A stretch of 64,000 nt of DNA, from contig JAUXRX010000007.1 in NCBI GenBank assembly GCA_030681645.1, forward strand, positions 1 to 64,000, in the 5' to 3' direction. The stretch's first letter is position 1. Each line of letters starts with the position of its first letter. This document shows positions 34,502 through 43,347 of this stretch, piece after piece. The notes below the pieces were generated by a model that was not told the origin of the DNA, did no database searches, and worked only from the letters and a program-made list of their open reading frames with translations. The stretch is from Archangium sp. Lineage in GTDB: Bacteria > Myxococcota > Myxococcia > Myxococcales > Myxococcaceae. The position numbers and the translations under genes are program-made.

Positions 34502-36673
34502 TCAGGGGCCGGGCCGGCTCGCCACCCACCACAGCGCGTTGGTCTTGCTGTTGCCGTCGTCCCACCCGGTGAGCGCGTTGACCTCGGACCACGCCGCGCT
34601 CCGGTCGATCACCCCGTGGGTCATCGAGAGGAACCCCCGCCAGCCCGGCGTCGCGTTCATCGCCGCCAGGCTCATGTCCGGCCACGAATCGGTCACCCAC
34701 GAGCGCGAGAGCAACGTCTCGCTCACCGGCGTGAACGGCAGCATCTGAATGCCGTAGACGTACTGGGCCCCCGCCGCGAAGAACGTCCCGAAGAACGCGC
34801 GCGTCTGAAAGAGAATGCCCACCACGTGCCTGGCCTTGAACGGGTACCCGTAGTGCGGGCTGGCGTTGGCCATCTGCCAGTATGCCTGCGCCGCGTCGAT
34901 CTCGAGCGTCAGCAACACCCGGCCCAGGTCGCTCATCCGTCGATCGCCGAGCACCAGCCCGACCAGGTGCATGCCGTACCAGGCGTTGACGGCCTCGGAG
35001 CTCGATTCCTGGTTCTGCCCGTCGGCGAACTCCGAGAGCCCCGCCGCCCACGCGTGTCCGCGGAAGAAGTCCATGGCGCGGTGGCGGGGAAAGTGTGGAT
35101 CGCTCGCGCTGGGGTTGGCGATGTCGCGCACCATCGCCCGCAGCCCCGCGCGGTGCGCCGCCGCGAACGCAGGGTCGTTTCGCGCCATCGCCGCCGCCGC
35201 GTACAGGTGGTACCCCCAGTGGAAGTGGTGATCGTTGTAGTGCCCCGCGCCGAACTCCGCGCCCGGGCTCGCCAGCGAACCGGTGGTGACGATGCCGCCC
35301 CAGGTGGTGTCGTAGACGAGGGGGTTGGCGTTCGTTCCGTCGAGCCAGGCGCCCACCAGGGGGCCGAGCCGGGTGCGCACCGCGGCCGCCAGCGCCGGCT
35401 CGTCGAGCTCGTCGGCGATCAACGCCAGGCGCCCCAGCCGGGCCAGCGCCTTCCCGCCGAAGTACGCATCGCCCGGCACGCTGGTGGGCATCGACGCGAC
35501 GTCCGCCACGAGCGCCGTCTTCACCTCGGCCACGTACGCAGGCGCGAGCGGCCGCGGCGCAGTCCAGTCGAGCTGCGTGAGCGGCAACGCCATCGTCCAC
35601 GTGTTGCCTTCGACCGCGCGCAGCGTGCCGGTCAGGGTGGGGTACTCGAGGTCGACCAGCGCCGGCATCACCAGGCGCCCGAGGTGGTGCGGCAGCGCGG
35701 TGAGCAGCAGCGGCCCGGGCCCCGTCGAGCTGTAGACGAAGCGGAGCGTCGCCACGTCGCATGAGACCGAGAGCTCCAGCCTCCCTGACCGCGGCACCGT
35801 GGCCGCGTGGGCATCGAGGAGGCTGGCGTCTGCCGGCCGGCGCAGCGACGCGGCGCGCAGCGTCCCCGTGAAGGCGGCGCGGGCCGTGAGGCCGCCCCGG
35901 TTCCAGTCGAAGGTGAGGGACGTCGAGGCGTAGAGGAGCCACGTGCTCCCGTCGCTGAGCACCACCTGGAAGCGCGTGCCCATCGCCACGCCCGGGTTGG
36001 TCTGGCCGTTGACGCTCGAGAGGGTGAAGGCGCCGGGCAGGAGGAACGGCCTGAGCCCCACGTAGTCCACCGTGACGTAGGGCATGCCGAAGACCATCGG
36101 CGCGGTCATGGTGCCGCCCGGCGCGCGCCAGCGCATCGTCACCGAGAGCGGGTCGAACGCGTCCAGCGCGCGCCCGCTGAAAGCCTGGAGCGAGCTGAAG
36201 ACGAGCTGCTTGAGGTCGGGCACGTCGATGGCGTTCGCCGTGTTCACCGGGGTGGCCAGCGCCACGGCCAGCCCCTCGGGGAGCGCCTTGAGCTGGTAGG
36301 GCAGGAAGTCGACGCGGTTCTGACCGGGCCCGACCACGAAGTTCTGCCACGCGGCGTTGGTCGGCCGCGGCCCGGCCACGTTGCCCCACAAGGCGGTGGG
36401 CGTCTGCTGGCCCGCGCGCGGGACGAACGGGGGCGCGGTGGTGGAGAAGGGCGTGTCGAGATCGAGCACGGCCGGCGTGCAGTCGCGCCCGGCGTCAGGT
36501 GCTCCCGCGTCTGCGGTGCCTGCGTCGGGAGTTCCCGCATCGAAGCCCGCGTCAGACCCGCTGCCACCTCCCGTCGCCGCGCCGCCTCCGCCACTCCCTC
36601 CATCGGTCCCGGGCGCCGTCGGACCACACGCCGACGCGAAGACGACGAGGACCACCGCTCCGCGCAGCCTCAC
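34502..36673 (-). CDS. GH81 endo-beta-1,3-glucanase lipoprotein
   Basis: A 723-aa predicted lipoprotein (lipobox FASAC, Cys16) with a DAG-rich linker to about residue 65. The rest is a GH81 enzyme, which hydrolyses internal bonds of beta-1,3-glucan with inversion. The family signatures are present: YNDHHFHWGYHLYAAA with the proposed acid D481, and DGQNQESSSEAVNAWYG with the catalytic-region residues E556 and E560. Its start codon overlaps the stop of the GH17 gene (ATGA). It is the last gene of the phosphorylase-GH17-GH81 operon. It should act outside the cell on the polymer. A 41-bp piece of its 3' end recurs at 13345. Confidence 0.9.
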   Translation of the reverse strand: MRLRGAVVLVVFASACGPTAPGTDGGSGGGGAATGGGSGSDAGFDAGTPDAGTADAGAPDAGRDCTPAVLDLDTPFSTTAPPFVPRAGQQTPTALWGNVAGPRPTNAAWQNFVVGPGQNRVDFLPYQLKALPEGLAVALATPVNTANAIDVPDLKQLVFSSLQAFSGRALDAFDPLSVTMRWRAPGGTMTAPMVFGMPYVTVDYVGLRPFLLPGAFTLSSVNGQTNPGVAMGTRFQVVLSDGSTWLLYASTSLTFDWNRGGLTARAAFTGTLRAASLRRPADASLLDAHAATVPRSGRLELSVSCDVATLRFVYSSTGPGPLLLTALPHHLGRLVMPALVDLEYPTLTGTLRAVEGNTWTMALPLTQLDWTAPRPLAPAYVAEVKTALVADVASMPTSVPGDAYFGGKALARLGRLALIADELDEPALAAAVRTRLGPLVGAWLDGTNANPLVYDTTWGGIVTTGSLASPGAEFGAGHYNDHHFHWGYHLYAAAAMARNDPAFAAAHRAGLRAMVRDIANPSASDPHFPRHRAMDFFRGHAWAAGLSEFADGQNQESSSEAVNAWYGMHLVGLVLGDRRMSDLGRVLLTLEIDAAQAYWQMANASPHYGYPFKARHVVGILFQTRAFFGTFFAAGAQYVYGIQMLPFTPVSETLLSRSWVTDSWPDMSLAAMNATPGWRGFLSMTHGVIDRSAAWSEVNALTGWDDGNSKTNALWWVASRPGP

Positions 36674-37602
36674 CGGGCCCTCGCCAGCACGGCCTTGGGC
36701 TTTCGCTCCACCGTGTACAGCCCCCAGTGCTTCTCCGGCTCGTCAGGGTCGGCCGAGCCCTTCCACGGCTCGTCGAAGGCTTCGAACACGAACGTGAGAA
36801 TGTCGCGCTTCGCGCTCCACGCGGTGAGGGCCTCGAAGTACTGCTTCTGAAACGCCTCGTTCGCGTTGGCCTTCGGAATGCCGCGCCCGTTGGACTTCGT
36901 GGTCCATCCGGCCTCGGTGATCACCACGGGCTTTCCCGGGTAGCGCTTCGCCACGCTCTCGTAGTTCTCCTCGGTGAACCCGAGGGCGGCGTCGACGCCC
37001 TTCTGTTCCCACACCGGGTAGGAGTGCAGCGAGATGAAGTCGACCTCGGCAGCGAGCGGCTCGAGCAGCCCCTGCCAGGGCACGTAGTTCTCGCAGAACG
37101 TCACCGGCTGCCGCACCCCGGCCTTGAGCGTGCGCACGTATTGAATGACGTGCTCGACGGGCACGAGGTGATCCGTCCACTCCACCGTCGCTTCGTTGCC
37201 GGCCGACACCGAGGACACGATGTCGGGGTAGCGGTTGGCCAGGGAGATCGCCTTCGCCAACTGCACCTGGTTCTCGCGCCGGTTCCGCAGCAGCACGTCT
37301 TCCTCGTAGACGCCGCCCCACGGGCACTTCGGGTTGCTCGCCTCGGCCGCGAGCCAGGCGCCGAGCATCACCTTGAGCGGCAGGTGATGCTTGTGGATGA
37401 GCGAGAGCACCAACTGCGCGTGCGGGCTGCAGTCGTACATGCGCAGGTGGGGGAAGCGGGGCGCGAGCAGCCGCAGGTCTTCGAGCACCTGCGCCTCGGA
37501 CGAATAGAGGCGCGTCACCGGGCTCTGGCCCACCCGGTAGCCCGAGTAGCAGATCGCCTCGGTGCGCCGGAGCCGCGTCTTCGTCTTGTCCGTGCCAGCC
37601 AT
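36670..37602 (-). CDS. GH17-family beta-1,3-glucanase / glucanosyltransferase, cytoplasmic
   Basis: A 310-aa TIM-barrel enzyme of family GH17. The acid/base is E137 in SAGNEATVEW and the nucleophile E230 in VITEAGWTT; the barrel start ICYSGYR and the LHSYPVW strand also fit the family. There is no signal peptide or lipobox, so it should work in the cytoplasm on imported beta-1,3-oligosaccharides, unlike the secreted GH81 of the same operon. It starts 15 bp after the phosphorylase stop and overlaps the GH81 start by 4 bp. Hydrolysis versus transglycosylation cannot be decided from sequence. Confidence 0.87.
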   Translation of the reverse strand: MAGTDKTKTRLRRTEAICYSGYRVGQSPVTRLYSSEAQVLEDLRLLAPRFPHLRMYDCSPHAQLVLSLIHKHHLPLKVMLGAWLAAEASNPKCPWGGVYEEDVLLRNRRENQVQLAKAISLANRYPDIVSSVSAGNEATVEWTDHLVPVEHVIQYVRTLKAGVRQPVTFCENYVPWQGLLEPLAAEVDFISLHSYPVWEQKGVDAALGFTEENYESVAKRYPGKPVVITEAGWTTKSNGRGIPKANANEAFQKQYFEALTAWSAKRDILTFVFEAFDEPWKGSADPDEPEKHWGLYTVERKPKAVLARAR

Positions 37603-37617
37603 GTTCAGGTCGACCTC

Positions 37618-40600
37618 TCAGGCCACCGTGAGCGGATCGGTGGAGAGGATGGAGACCATCACTTCTCGCACCTCACCCGTGCGGCCGAGGACCGCCCGGC
37701 TCGCCTTCGCCTCGAGCGCGCTGCCTTCGAGCTGCTGCACCGTGCCGTCTGCCCAGCGCACCTCGAGGCTCCGCGTCGCGCCCACCCGGTAGATGATCGG
37801 CACCTGGCACAGGGTGAAGCCCAGCTCCCCGGGCTGGAGGGTCCGTTCCTGCTGCGTGCCCGCGACATCGAACCAGGTGAAGGGGGCCGGGGCCGTGAGC
37901 AGCTCGCGGCTCGAGAGCAGGGTGGGGTGAAAGTGGAGCGCGCCCTGCCTCACCTGCACGCCCAGCTCGCCCAGCCGGGTGAGCACCTCTTCCTTCACCG
38001 AGCCGGTCATGCCGGGCTGCTGGGCCCCTGCGTGGCGAGGGGTGTGCGAGTACGGGTCGCCGGGGAACGCGCCGAAGCGCTGGGGCGACTTGTTGAACCC
38101 GAGGCCGCCCCGCACCCGGTGGTAGGCGCGCGCGAGCTGGCCGATCACCTCGGGCGCGGCGTTCGCGCGCAGTGCAGCCGCGTGCACTTCCTGCACCGCC
38201 AGCAGCAGCTTGGACACCATGTGCCAATAGATGCAGCCCAGGCCCTCGTAGCCGTACATCGTGCCCGAGCGGCCGGTGAAGCTCTGCAGGTCGAAGACGC
38301 GCTCGAAGATCGCCACCACCGGGCCGGCCGCGTCGCGGGCGAGCGCGGAGAAGCGCGGGTCGTGCCCCAATTCCCCCACGGCGGCTCGCACGTCTTCCAC
38401 GGTGTGCAGCCGGCCAGCGAAGCGCACGTCGCCGCGCACGTCCTTCGCGACCAGCCGCACATCACCTTCCTGCACCAGCGCAGCGAGCAGCGGGCTCGAG
38501 GCGACGTCGGCCTGCGGCACGCGGTTCTTCTCCAGGAAGCCCGGCAACGCGCGGTCGGGGTAGAGCAGGAAGCTCTCCTGGTCGGCGCGGAAGAGCCGGC
38601 TGCGGAACAGCGCGTCGATCACCTCGAGCGACTCGGTGGCCGTGAGCAGCCCGCAGCTGATCACCGCCACCTGCCCCTCGAGCATCTCGTAGAGGGGCTC
38701 GACCTTCGCCGCCCCGGGCGCGAGGCGGAGCAGGTTGTACGAGTGGTACAGCCCATCGGCCCGGCGGTTGGCGCGCAGGGAATGCTCGACGTACCGGCGC
38801 GCGGTGCGGCACAGCGCGGCCGCGTCCTCGATGGGCACCGGCGCCGCTTCTCCCAGCCCTGCGCCGGTGAGCCGATCGCGATGGCCCTGGAAGGCCCATT
38901 GCAGTTCATCGAGCAGGGTGCGCCGGGCCTGATCGGACACCGCCGGCTGCGAGAGCAGGTCGAGGTGCGCGTCGAGCACGCGGCGGGTCTGGGTGAGCCA
39001 CTCGCTCACGGACGCAGACAGCTCGGCCTTCGCTTCCCCGGCGCGCTCGAACAGGTCCCCGAGGAAGACCAGGTGCCGGCGCAGCTGGGCCATGGTCACC
39101 ATCGAGAGGCCGTCGCCCACCAGCGCGTTGTTGGCGTCGTTCCACTCGGGCCGCTGGGTGTTCATCCAGATGCCGCCGTCGAGCACCAGGTTGGCCAGCT
39201 TGGCGAGCACCGGCACCAGCAGCTTCTCGAGCAGGCTGGCGCGCACCAGCGAGCCGTCGGCGTGGTGGAGCAGCTTGCCGTCGCCGCCTTCCTTCGCCGC
39301 GCGCTCGGTGCTCCTGCGGTGCGCCGCGTGGTCGAAGCGAATCGTCGAGCGCGGGTCGCGGGCGATGTCGCGGGCCGAGGTGAGGCGGTAGGGCACGTCG
39401 GCGAAGGTGAACCACCGCTGGGTGAGCAGCTGCCCCAGCCTCCCGGGGTGCGTGTGCTCGAGCTGCTCGAGGAGCCGGCCGAGGTAGACGATCTGGTGAT
39501 CGCCCCAGTACCCGATGGTCGCCCAGGGGTTGCCCTCCTCGGGCACTTCCCAGTCGATGCCCGCCCGGCTGAGCCGGTAGGGGTTGAAGCCGTCCGCCGT
39601 GGACGCGTTGACGAAGGTGGCGATGACGTTCTCGAGAAACCCGGGGTGGCTGGTGCACAGCGCTTCCCAGTTCTGGAAGATGTCGCGCCAGTTGCCCTGG
39701 TAGTCGAGCGCGCTGCTGCCGTCGGGGTTGCGCAGCCGAATGGCGAACGCATTCCAGGGGCGGCTGGGGTCGCCGTGCCGGCGGCTGAAGGCCAGGGGCA
39801 GGTACTCGTGAGCCAGGCGCAGCAGGTCGGGATCCCCCGTGGCCTCGGTCCACGCCCGCAGCGCCCCCACGGTGGTCTGCCCTGACTGCTGGGCCAGCGC
39901 CGGGCGGAACCGCTCGGCCAGCGCCCGGTTGCGCTCGCCGAGGAAGACCGCGAAGTCCAGCCAGCTCACCTGGTGACCTGCGACGAACACGCCGCCCCGC
40001 ATGTTGTTGAAGAGCACGTTGGCGTAGTGGTGCACCACTACGCGCGGGTCACCGCCCTGCTGCAGGCCGTCGGCGCTGCCCACGTTGCGCCGCAGCGCCG
40101 CGGTGCCCTGGGCGATGTCGGCGTCGAGCTCGGCGTCGAGCCCTTCCGGCTGGGCGAGGCGGGCGCGCAGGGCCTCGACCTGCACGTGATCGCGCTCGAC
40201 GTCGGCCACCAGCCGCCAGGTGCTGGTCTGCCCCGGGGCGATGGTGAGCGCGGCCTTCACCAGGTAGGCCGCGCGCCGGCCGGTGAGGGTGGCTTCGGCG
40301 TGCACCGGCTGGCCGCGCCGCAGCGCCGCCAGTTGATCGGTGCACAGCAACACCTCGAACCCGGGCAACCCGGTGCAGAACACGGTGGTCGCCCGCAGCG
40401 CTTCAGCCGCGACGGGCTGATCGACGATGGCGGCTTGCAGCGCGATGAGCCCGAGCCGGGTGCGTGGGTCGACGTCGGCGCGGGTGTAGGCGTTGACGAG
40501 ACAGCTCGCCGATTGCTGGAGCCCCTGCGCCACTCCGGCGGGCATGAGGTCCACCAGCCCATCGGCCAGCTCGAGCGAGCAGGGCGCGGGGCCGAGGTTC

Positions 40601-41106
40601 TCCAGGCTCACCGTGCGCACGAAGCCGAACTTCTCGCTGCTCGACCACCGGGCGCGGAACCGCAGCCCCAGCCCGTCGTGCACTTCCTCGAAGATCACCT
40701 GGGTCGCCAGCGCGCTCTTGTAGAGGTGGCGGTGGATCTGCGGGTCGTCGTGCTCGTGCCTGAAGGGTTCCCACACCCGGGGGCCGTTCGGGGTGAGCAC
40801 CCGCAGGGTGGTCTGCGGCCCGGTGTGGGCGTGGCAGGTGTGCAGCTTGTCGTCGGTGACGTAGGGGAAGAGCGCCCCCGCGGGGGACCTCCGCCCGGCG
40901 GTCAGGCCGCCCCGGCTCGAGACGAACAGCCAGTGGTCCGAGTGGCTCACCACGCTCATCAGGAACGGGGGCAGTCGATCGACGTCGCGGATCGCCTGGC
41001 AGACCTCGCCCCCGAGGGTCACCAGGTCCGGCTCGGGCGTTTGCGGTGGCTGGGAGGCGTGCGGGTAGGTCACAATGGGCTCAGCGGTCGCGGGTCGGTG
41101 CTCCAC
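37618..41106 (-). CDS. GH94-like (GH149/GH161-type) beta-glucan phosphorylase
   Basis: A protein of ~1160 aa with the N-terminal beta-sandwich plus (alpha/alpha)6-barrel layout of inverting beta-glucan phosphorylases. The catalytic-acid motif EWND at ~654-657 corresponds to the DWND of cellobiose phosphorylase. Other family-like blocks are YQGNWRDIFQNWEAL and IGYWGDHQIVYLGR. It would cleave beta-glucooligosaccharides with phosphate to give glucose 1-phosphate. The size and the GH17/GH81 neighbours favour beta-1,3-oligoglucan as substrate. There is no signal peptide, so it is cytoplasmic. The start is uncertain: GTG 41106 lies ~14 nt after the predicted -10, GTG 41073 is an alternative, and a TTG at 41148 is the -35 itself. 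Confidence 0.7.
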   Translation of the reverse strand: MEHRPATAEPIVTYPHASQPPQTPEPDLVTLGGEVCQAIRDVDRLPPFLMSVVSHSDHWLFVSSRGGLTAGRRSPAGALFPYVTDDKLHTCHAHTGPQTTLRVLTPNGPRVWEPFRHEHDDPQIHRHLYKSALATQVIFEEVHDGLGLRFRARWSSSEKFGFVRTVSLENLGPAPCSLELADGLVDLMPAGVAQGLQQSASCLVNAYTRADVDPRTRLGLIALQAAIVDQPVAAEALRATTVFCTGLPGFEVLLCTDQLAALRRGQPVHAEATLTGRRAAYLVKAALTIAPGQTSTWRLVADVERDHVQVEALRARLAQPEGLDAELDADIAQGTAALRRNVGSADGLQQGGDPRVVVHHYANVLFNNMRGGVFVAGHQVSWLDFAVFLGERNRALAERFRPALAQQSGQTTVGALRAWTEATGDPDLLRLAHEYLPLAFSRRHGDPSRPWNAFAIRLRNPDGSSALDYQGNWRDIFQNWEALCTSHPGFLENVIATFVNASTADGFNPYRLSRAGIDWEVPEEGNPWATIGYWGDHQIVYLGRLLEQLEHTHPGRLGQLLTQRWFTFADVPYRLTSARDIARDPRSTIRFDHAAHRRSTERAAKEGGDGKLLHHADGSLVRASLLEKLLVPVLAKLANLVLDGGIWMNTQRPEWNDANNALVGDGLSMVTMAQLRRHLVFLGDLFERAGEAKAELSASVSEWLTQTRRVLDAHLDLLSQPAVSDQARRTLLDELQWAFQGHRDRLTGAGLGEAAPVPIEDAAALCRTARRYVEHSLRANRRADGLYHSYNLLRLAPGAAKVEPLYEMLEGQVAVISCGLLTATESLEVIDALFRSRLFRADQESFLLYPDRALPGFLEKNRVPQADVASSPLLAALVQEGDVRLVAKDVRGDVRFAGRLHTVEDVRAAVGELGHDPRFSALARDAAGPVVAIFERVFDLQSFTGRSGTMYGYEGLGCIYWHMVSKLLLAVQEVHAAALRANAAPEVIGQLARAYHRVRGGLGFNKSPQRFGAFPGDPYSHTPRHAGAQQPGMTGSVKEEVLTRLGELGVQVRQGALHFHPTLLSSRELLTAPAPFTWFDVAGTQQERTLQPGELGFTLCQVPIIYRVGATRSLEVRWADGTVQQLEGSALEAKASRAVLGRTGEVREVMVSILSTDPLTVA

Positions 41107-41119
41107 GAACGGTGTCGGT

Positions 41120-41148
41120 ATCTTTGTTCGACCTGCGAACAGAGTCAA
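41120..41148 (-). promoter_or_regulatory. Promoter and ROK operator (site 1) of the phosphorylase operon
   Basis: On the minus strand TTGACT (41148-41143) is followed after 17 bases by AAAGAT (41125-41120). The spacer contains the palindrome TTTGTTCG-N5-CGAACAGAG (plus strand 41123-41144). A repressor bound there would cover the space between -35 and -10. Confidence 0.6.
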
Positions 41149-41188
41149 CCGGCCCGCTCATTCGCCGCGCCGCGTCACCCGCCTTCCC

Positions 41189-41234
41189 TTGACGCCCCGG
41201 CCTTCTTCAGTGTTTGTTCGAACATCGAACGAAG
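41189..41234 (+). promoter_or_regulatory. Promoter and ROK operator (site 2) of the ROK-transporter operon
   Basis: TTGACG (41189-41194) is followed after 18 bases by the start of the palindrome TTTGTTCG-N5-CGAACGAAG (41213-41234), which takes the place of a weak -10. Position and similarity to site 1 suggest autoregulation by the ROK protein encoded 23 bp downstream. Confidence 0.55.
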
Positions 41235-41256
41235 GTCCCGGAGGTCCTCGAACCAC

Positions 41257-42489
41257 ATGGCGCAATCGCGGAAGAGCTCAGATGCCACCGGCGTGAGGCT
41301 GGGCAACGTCACCCTGGTGCTGCGCACGGTCCAGGCCGAGCTGCAGATCTCCCAGGCTGATCTCGCGCGCAGGCTGGGGCTGGCGCGGTCGACGGTGCTG
41401 GCGATCGTCGACGACCTGGTGGAGCAGGGCATTCTCAAGGAGCAGGGCCCGGGGATCTCGGGCGGCGGCCGGCGGCCGATGCTGCTCACGCTCGACGACG
41501 TGGCGTACCACCTGGTGGGCGTCGACATCGGCGCCACGCACGTGACGGTGGTGGTGATGAACCTGCGGGCCGAGGTGCTGGCCCGGCAGCACCGCGACTG
41601 GCCCACCCGCGAGGACCCCAAGGGGACGCTCGCCCTGGTGGAGGAGCTGGTGGCGCGGGTGCTCTCGGAATCACGCGCGGGCCGCCGGCAGCTCGTGGGC
41701 ATCGGCGTGGGCGTGCCCAGCCCGGTCGACCTGCGCAGCCCCGGGCACGTGTCGACGGTGGTCATGCCCCACTGGGCGGGCGTGGACATCGCGGCCCGGC
41801 TCACCTCGCGCTTCGACGTCCCGGTGCGGGTCGAGAACGACGCGAACCTGGGCGCGCTCTGGGAAGCCCGGTGGGATCACGGGGTCAACCTCGACAACCT
41901 GGCGTACATCAAGGTGGCCACCGGCGTTGGCGCGGGGCTGGTGGTGGACGGCCGCATCTACCGGGGCTCGCGCGGGGTCGCGGGGGAGATAGGTCACCTC
42001 TCGATCGACAACGCCGGGCCGCTGTGTGTGTGCGGCCTGCGCGGCTGCCTCAACATGCTGGTCGGCACCGACCATCTCCTGGCGCGGGCGCGTGACGCGG
42101 CGAGGGGCCGCAAGCGCCCCGGCTTCGAGCGGCTGGCCGAGCTGATCGACGCCGCGCTGGCCGGTGACGCCATCGCCGTGAGCACCCTCGACTACGCCGG
42201 CCGCCAACTGGGGATCGGCCTGGCCATGCTGCTCAACCTGTTCAACCCGGCGCTGGTGGTGATTGGCGGAGACATCGTGCGCGCGGGCGACCTGCTGCTG
42301 GCTCCGCTGCGGGAGACCGTGGCCAAACACTGCTTCTCCGAGAACTTTTCCCACGTGCGCATTCTGCCCAGCAAGCTGGGTGAGTCGGCGACGGCGCGCG
42401 GGGCCGCCACCCTCATCTTCGACGAGGCGCTCGATGCGCCGGCGACCTTCTTCAGATCCACCCGGAGCCAGCGTCGTCTCAGTGTCTGA
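41257..42489 (+). CDS. ROK-family transcriptional repressor
   Basis: A 410-aa regulator. Residues ~10-75 form a winged helix-turn-helix (LQISQADLARRLGLARSTVLAIVDDL). A ROK sugar-sensing domain follows, with GVDIGATHV (phosphate-binding type motif), ENDANLGALWEA, GVGAGLVVDG, and GEIGHLSID leading into the zinc motif CVCGLRGC (Cys257, 259, 264). The ATG at 41257 lies behind GGAGG; the longer open frame is antisense to the phosphorylase gene and is rejected. It is the first gene of the GH16-transporter operon and faces the phosphorylase operon. Four matching palindromes in the locus make it the likely local regulator; the inducer is probably a beta-1,3-glucan breakdown product. Confidence 0.9.
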   Translation: MAQSRKSSDATGVRLGNVTLVLRTVQAELQISQADLARRLGLARSTVLAIVDDLVEQGILKEQGPGISGGGRRPMLLTLDDVAYHLVGVDIGATHVTVVVMNLRAEVLARQHRDWPTREDPKGTLALVEELVARVLSESRAGRRQLVGIGVGVPSPVDLRSPGHVSTVVMPHWAGVDIAARLTSRFDVPVRVENDANLGALWEARWDHGVNLDNLAYIKVATGVGAGLVVDGRIYRGSRGVAGEIGHLSIDNAGPLCVCGLRGCLNMLVGTDHLLARARDAARGRKRPGFERLAELIDAALAGDAIAVSTLDYAGRQLGIGLAMLLNLFNPALVVIGGDIVRAGDLLLAPLRETVAKHCFSENFSHVRILPSKLGESATARGAATLIFDEALDAPATFFRSTRSQRRLSV

Positions 42490-42501
42490 CCAGGAGGCCG
42501 C

Positions 42502-43347
42502 ATGAGAGCCTGCATCCGCGCAGTGGTGGTGATCGGCCTGTGCGCCTGTGGCCCGAAGGAAGGCCCGCCCATTCAACCGCCCGACGGCTGGACCCAGGTG
42601 TGGGCCGACGAGTTCGACGGGCCCGCGGGCAGCGCGCCCGACCCTGCCTCGTGGGTGCTGGAAACGGGCACGGGGCCCAACGGCGACGGCTGGGGCAATT
42701 CCGAGCTGCAGACGTACACGGGCCGGCCCGAGAACGTGGCGCTCGACGGCGCAGGCCACCTGCAGATCACCGCAAGGCGCGAGAGCCTGGGCGGCCGCGA
42801 GTACACCTCGGCGCGCGTCACCACCCAGGGCCTCTTCACCCTGCACTACGGGCGGCTCGAGGCCCGCATCAGGGTGCCCGCGGGCAGGGGGCTGTGGCCC
42901 GCGTTCTGGATGCTGGGGGCCGACATCAAGGAAGTGAGCTGGCCGAGGTGCGGCGAGATCGACGTGCTGGAGCTGCGCGGTCACCAGCCGGCGACGGTGA
43001 TCAGCTCGCTGCACGGGCCGGAGTACTCGGGCGGCGGCGCGATCAGCAAGAAGTTCACCCTGGCCGAAGGCACCTTCGACCAGGACTTCCACCTCTTCCG
43101 CGCGGAGTGGGACCCCTCGCGGATCTCGTTCTCCGTCGACGACCAGGTGTTCCAGACGGTGACGGCGCACACGGTGATCGGTGGCGGCCGCACCTGGGTG
43201 TTCGACTCGCCCTTCTTCGCCATCCTCAACCTCGCGGTGGGCGGCACCTTTCTCACGCCATCGGGACAACCCGACCCGGCCACGGTCTTCCCCCAGGCGA
43301 TGACCATCGACTTCGTGCGCGCCTTCGAGCGGACGCCGGGCCGATGA
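42502..43347 (+). CDS. GH16 endo-beta-1,3-glucanase (laminarinase-type) lipoprotein
   Basis: A 281-aa predicted lipoprotein (lipobox GLCAC, Cys16) made of a single GH16 jelly-roll domain. The family active site GEIDVLE gives nucleophile E152, D154 and acid/base E157. The N-terminal WADEFDGP, the WGNSELQTYT block and WPAFWML are characteristic of bacterial laminarinases and lichenase-like enzymes. The retaining enzyme should cut internal beta-1,3 (or mixed beta-1,3/1,4) bonds at the cell surface. It lies 12 bp after the ROK gene and its stop overlaps the ATG of the solute-binding protein gene. Confidence 0.92.
   Translation: MRACIRAVVVIGLCACGPKEGPPIQPPDGWTQVWADEFDGPAGSAPDPASWVLETGTGPNGDGWGNSELQTYTGRPENVALDGAGHLQITARRESLGGREYTSARVTTQGLFTLHYGRLEARIRVPAGRGLWPAFWMLGADIKEVSWPRCGEIDVLELRGHQPATVISSLHGPEYSGGGAISKKFTLAEGTFDQDFHLFRAEWDPSRISFSVDDQVFQTVTAHTVIGGGRTWVFDSPFFAILNLAVGGTFLTPSGQPDPATVFPQAMTIDFVRAFERTPGR

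Noticed and set aside
36499..39885. Plus-strand open frame of 1128 codons
   Set aside because: It is antisense to GH81, GH17 and the phosphorylase, which have clear family motifs. It reads as Arg/His/Gly-rich sequence from G+C codon bias.
39973..41256. N-terminal extension of the ROK gene
   Set aside because: The upstream frame is antisense to the phosphorylase and crosses the divergent promoters; the ATG at 41257 begins just before the HTH domain.
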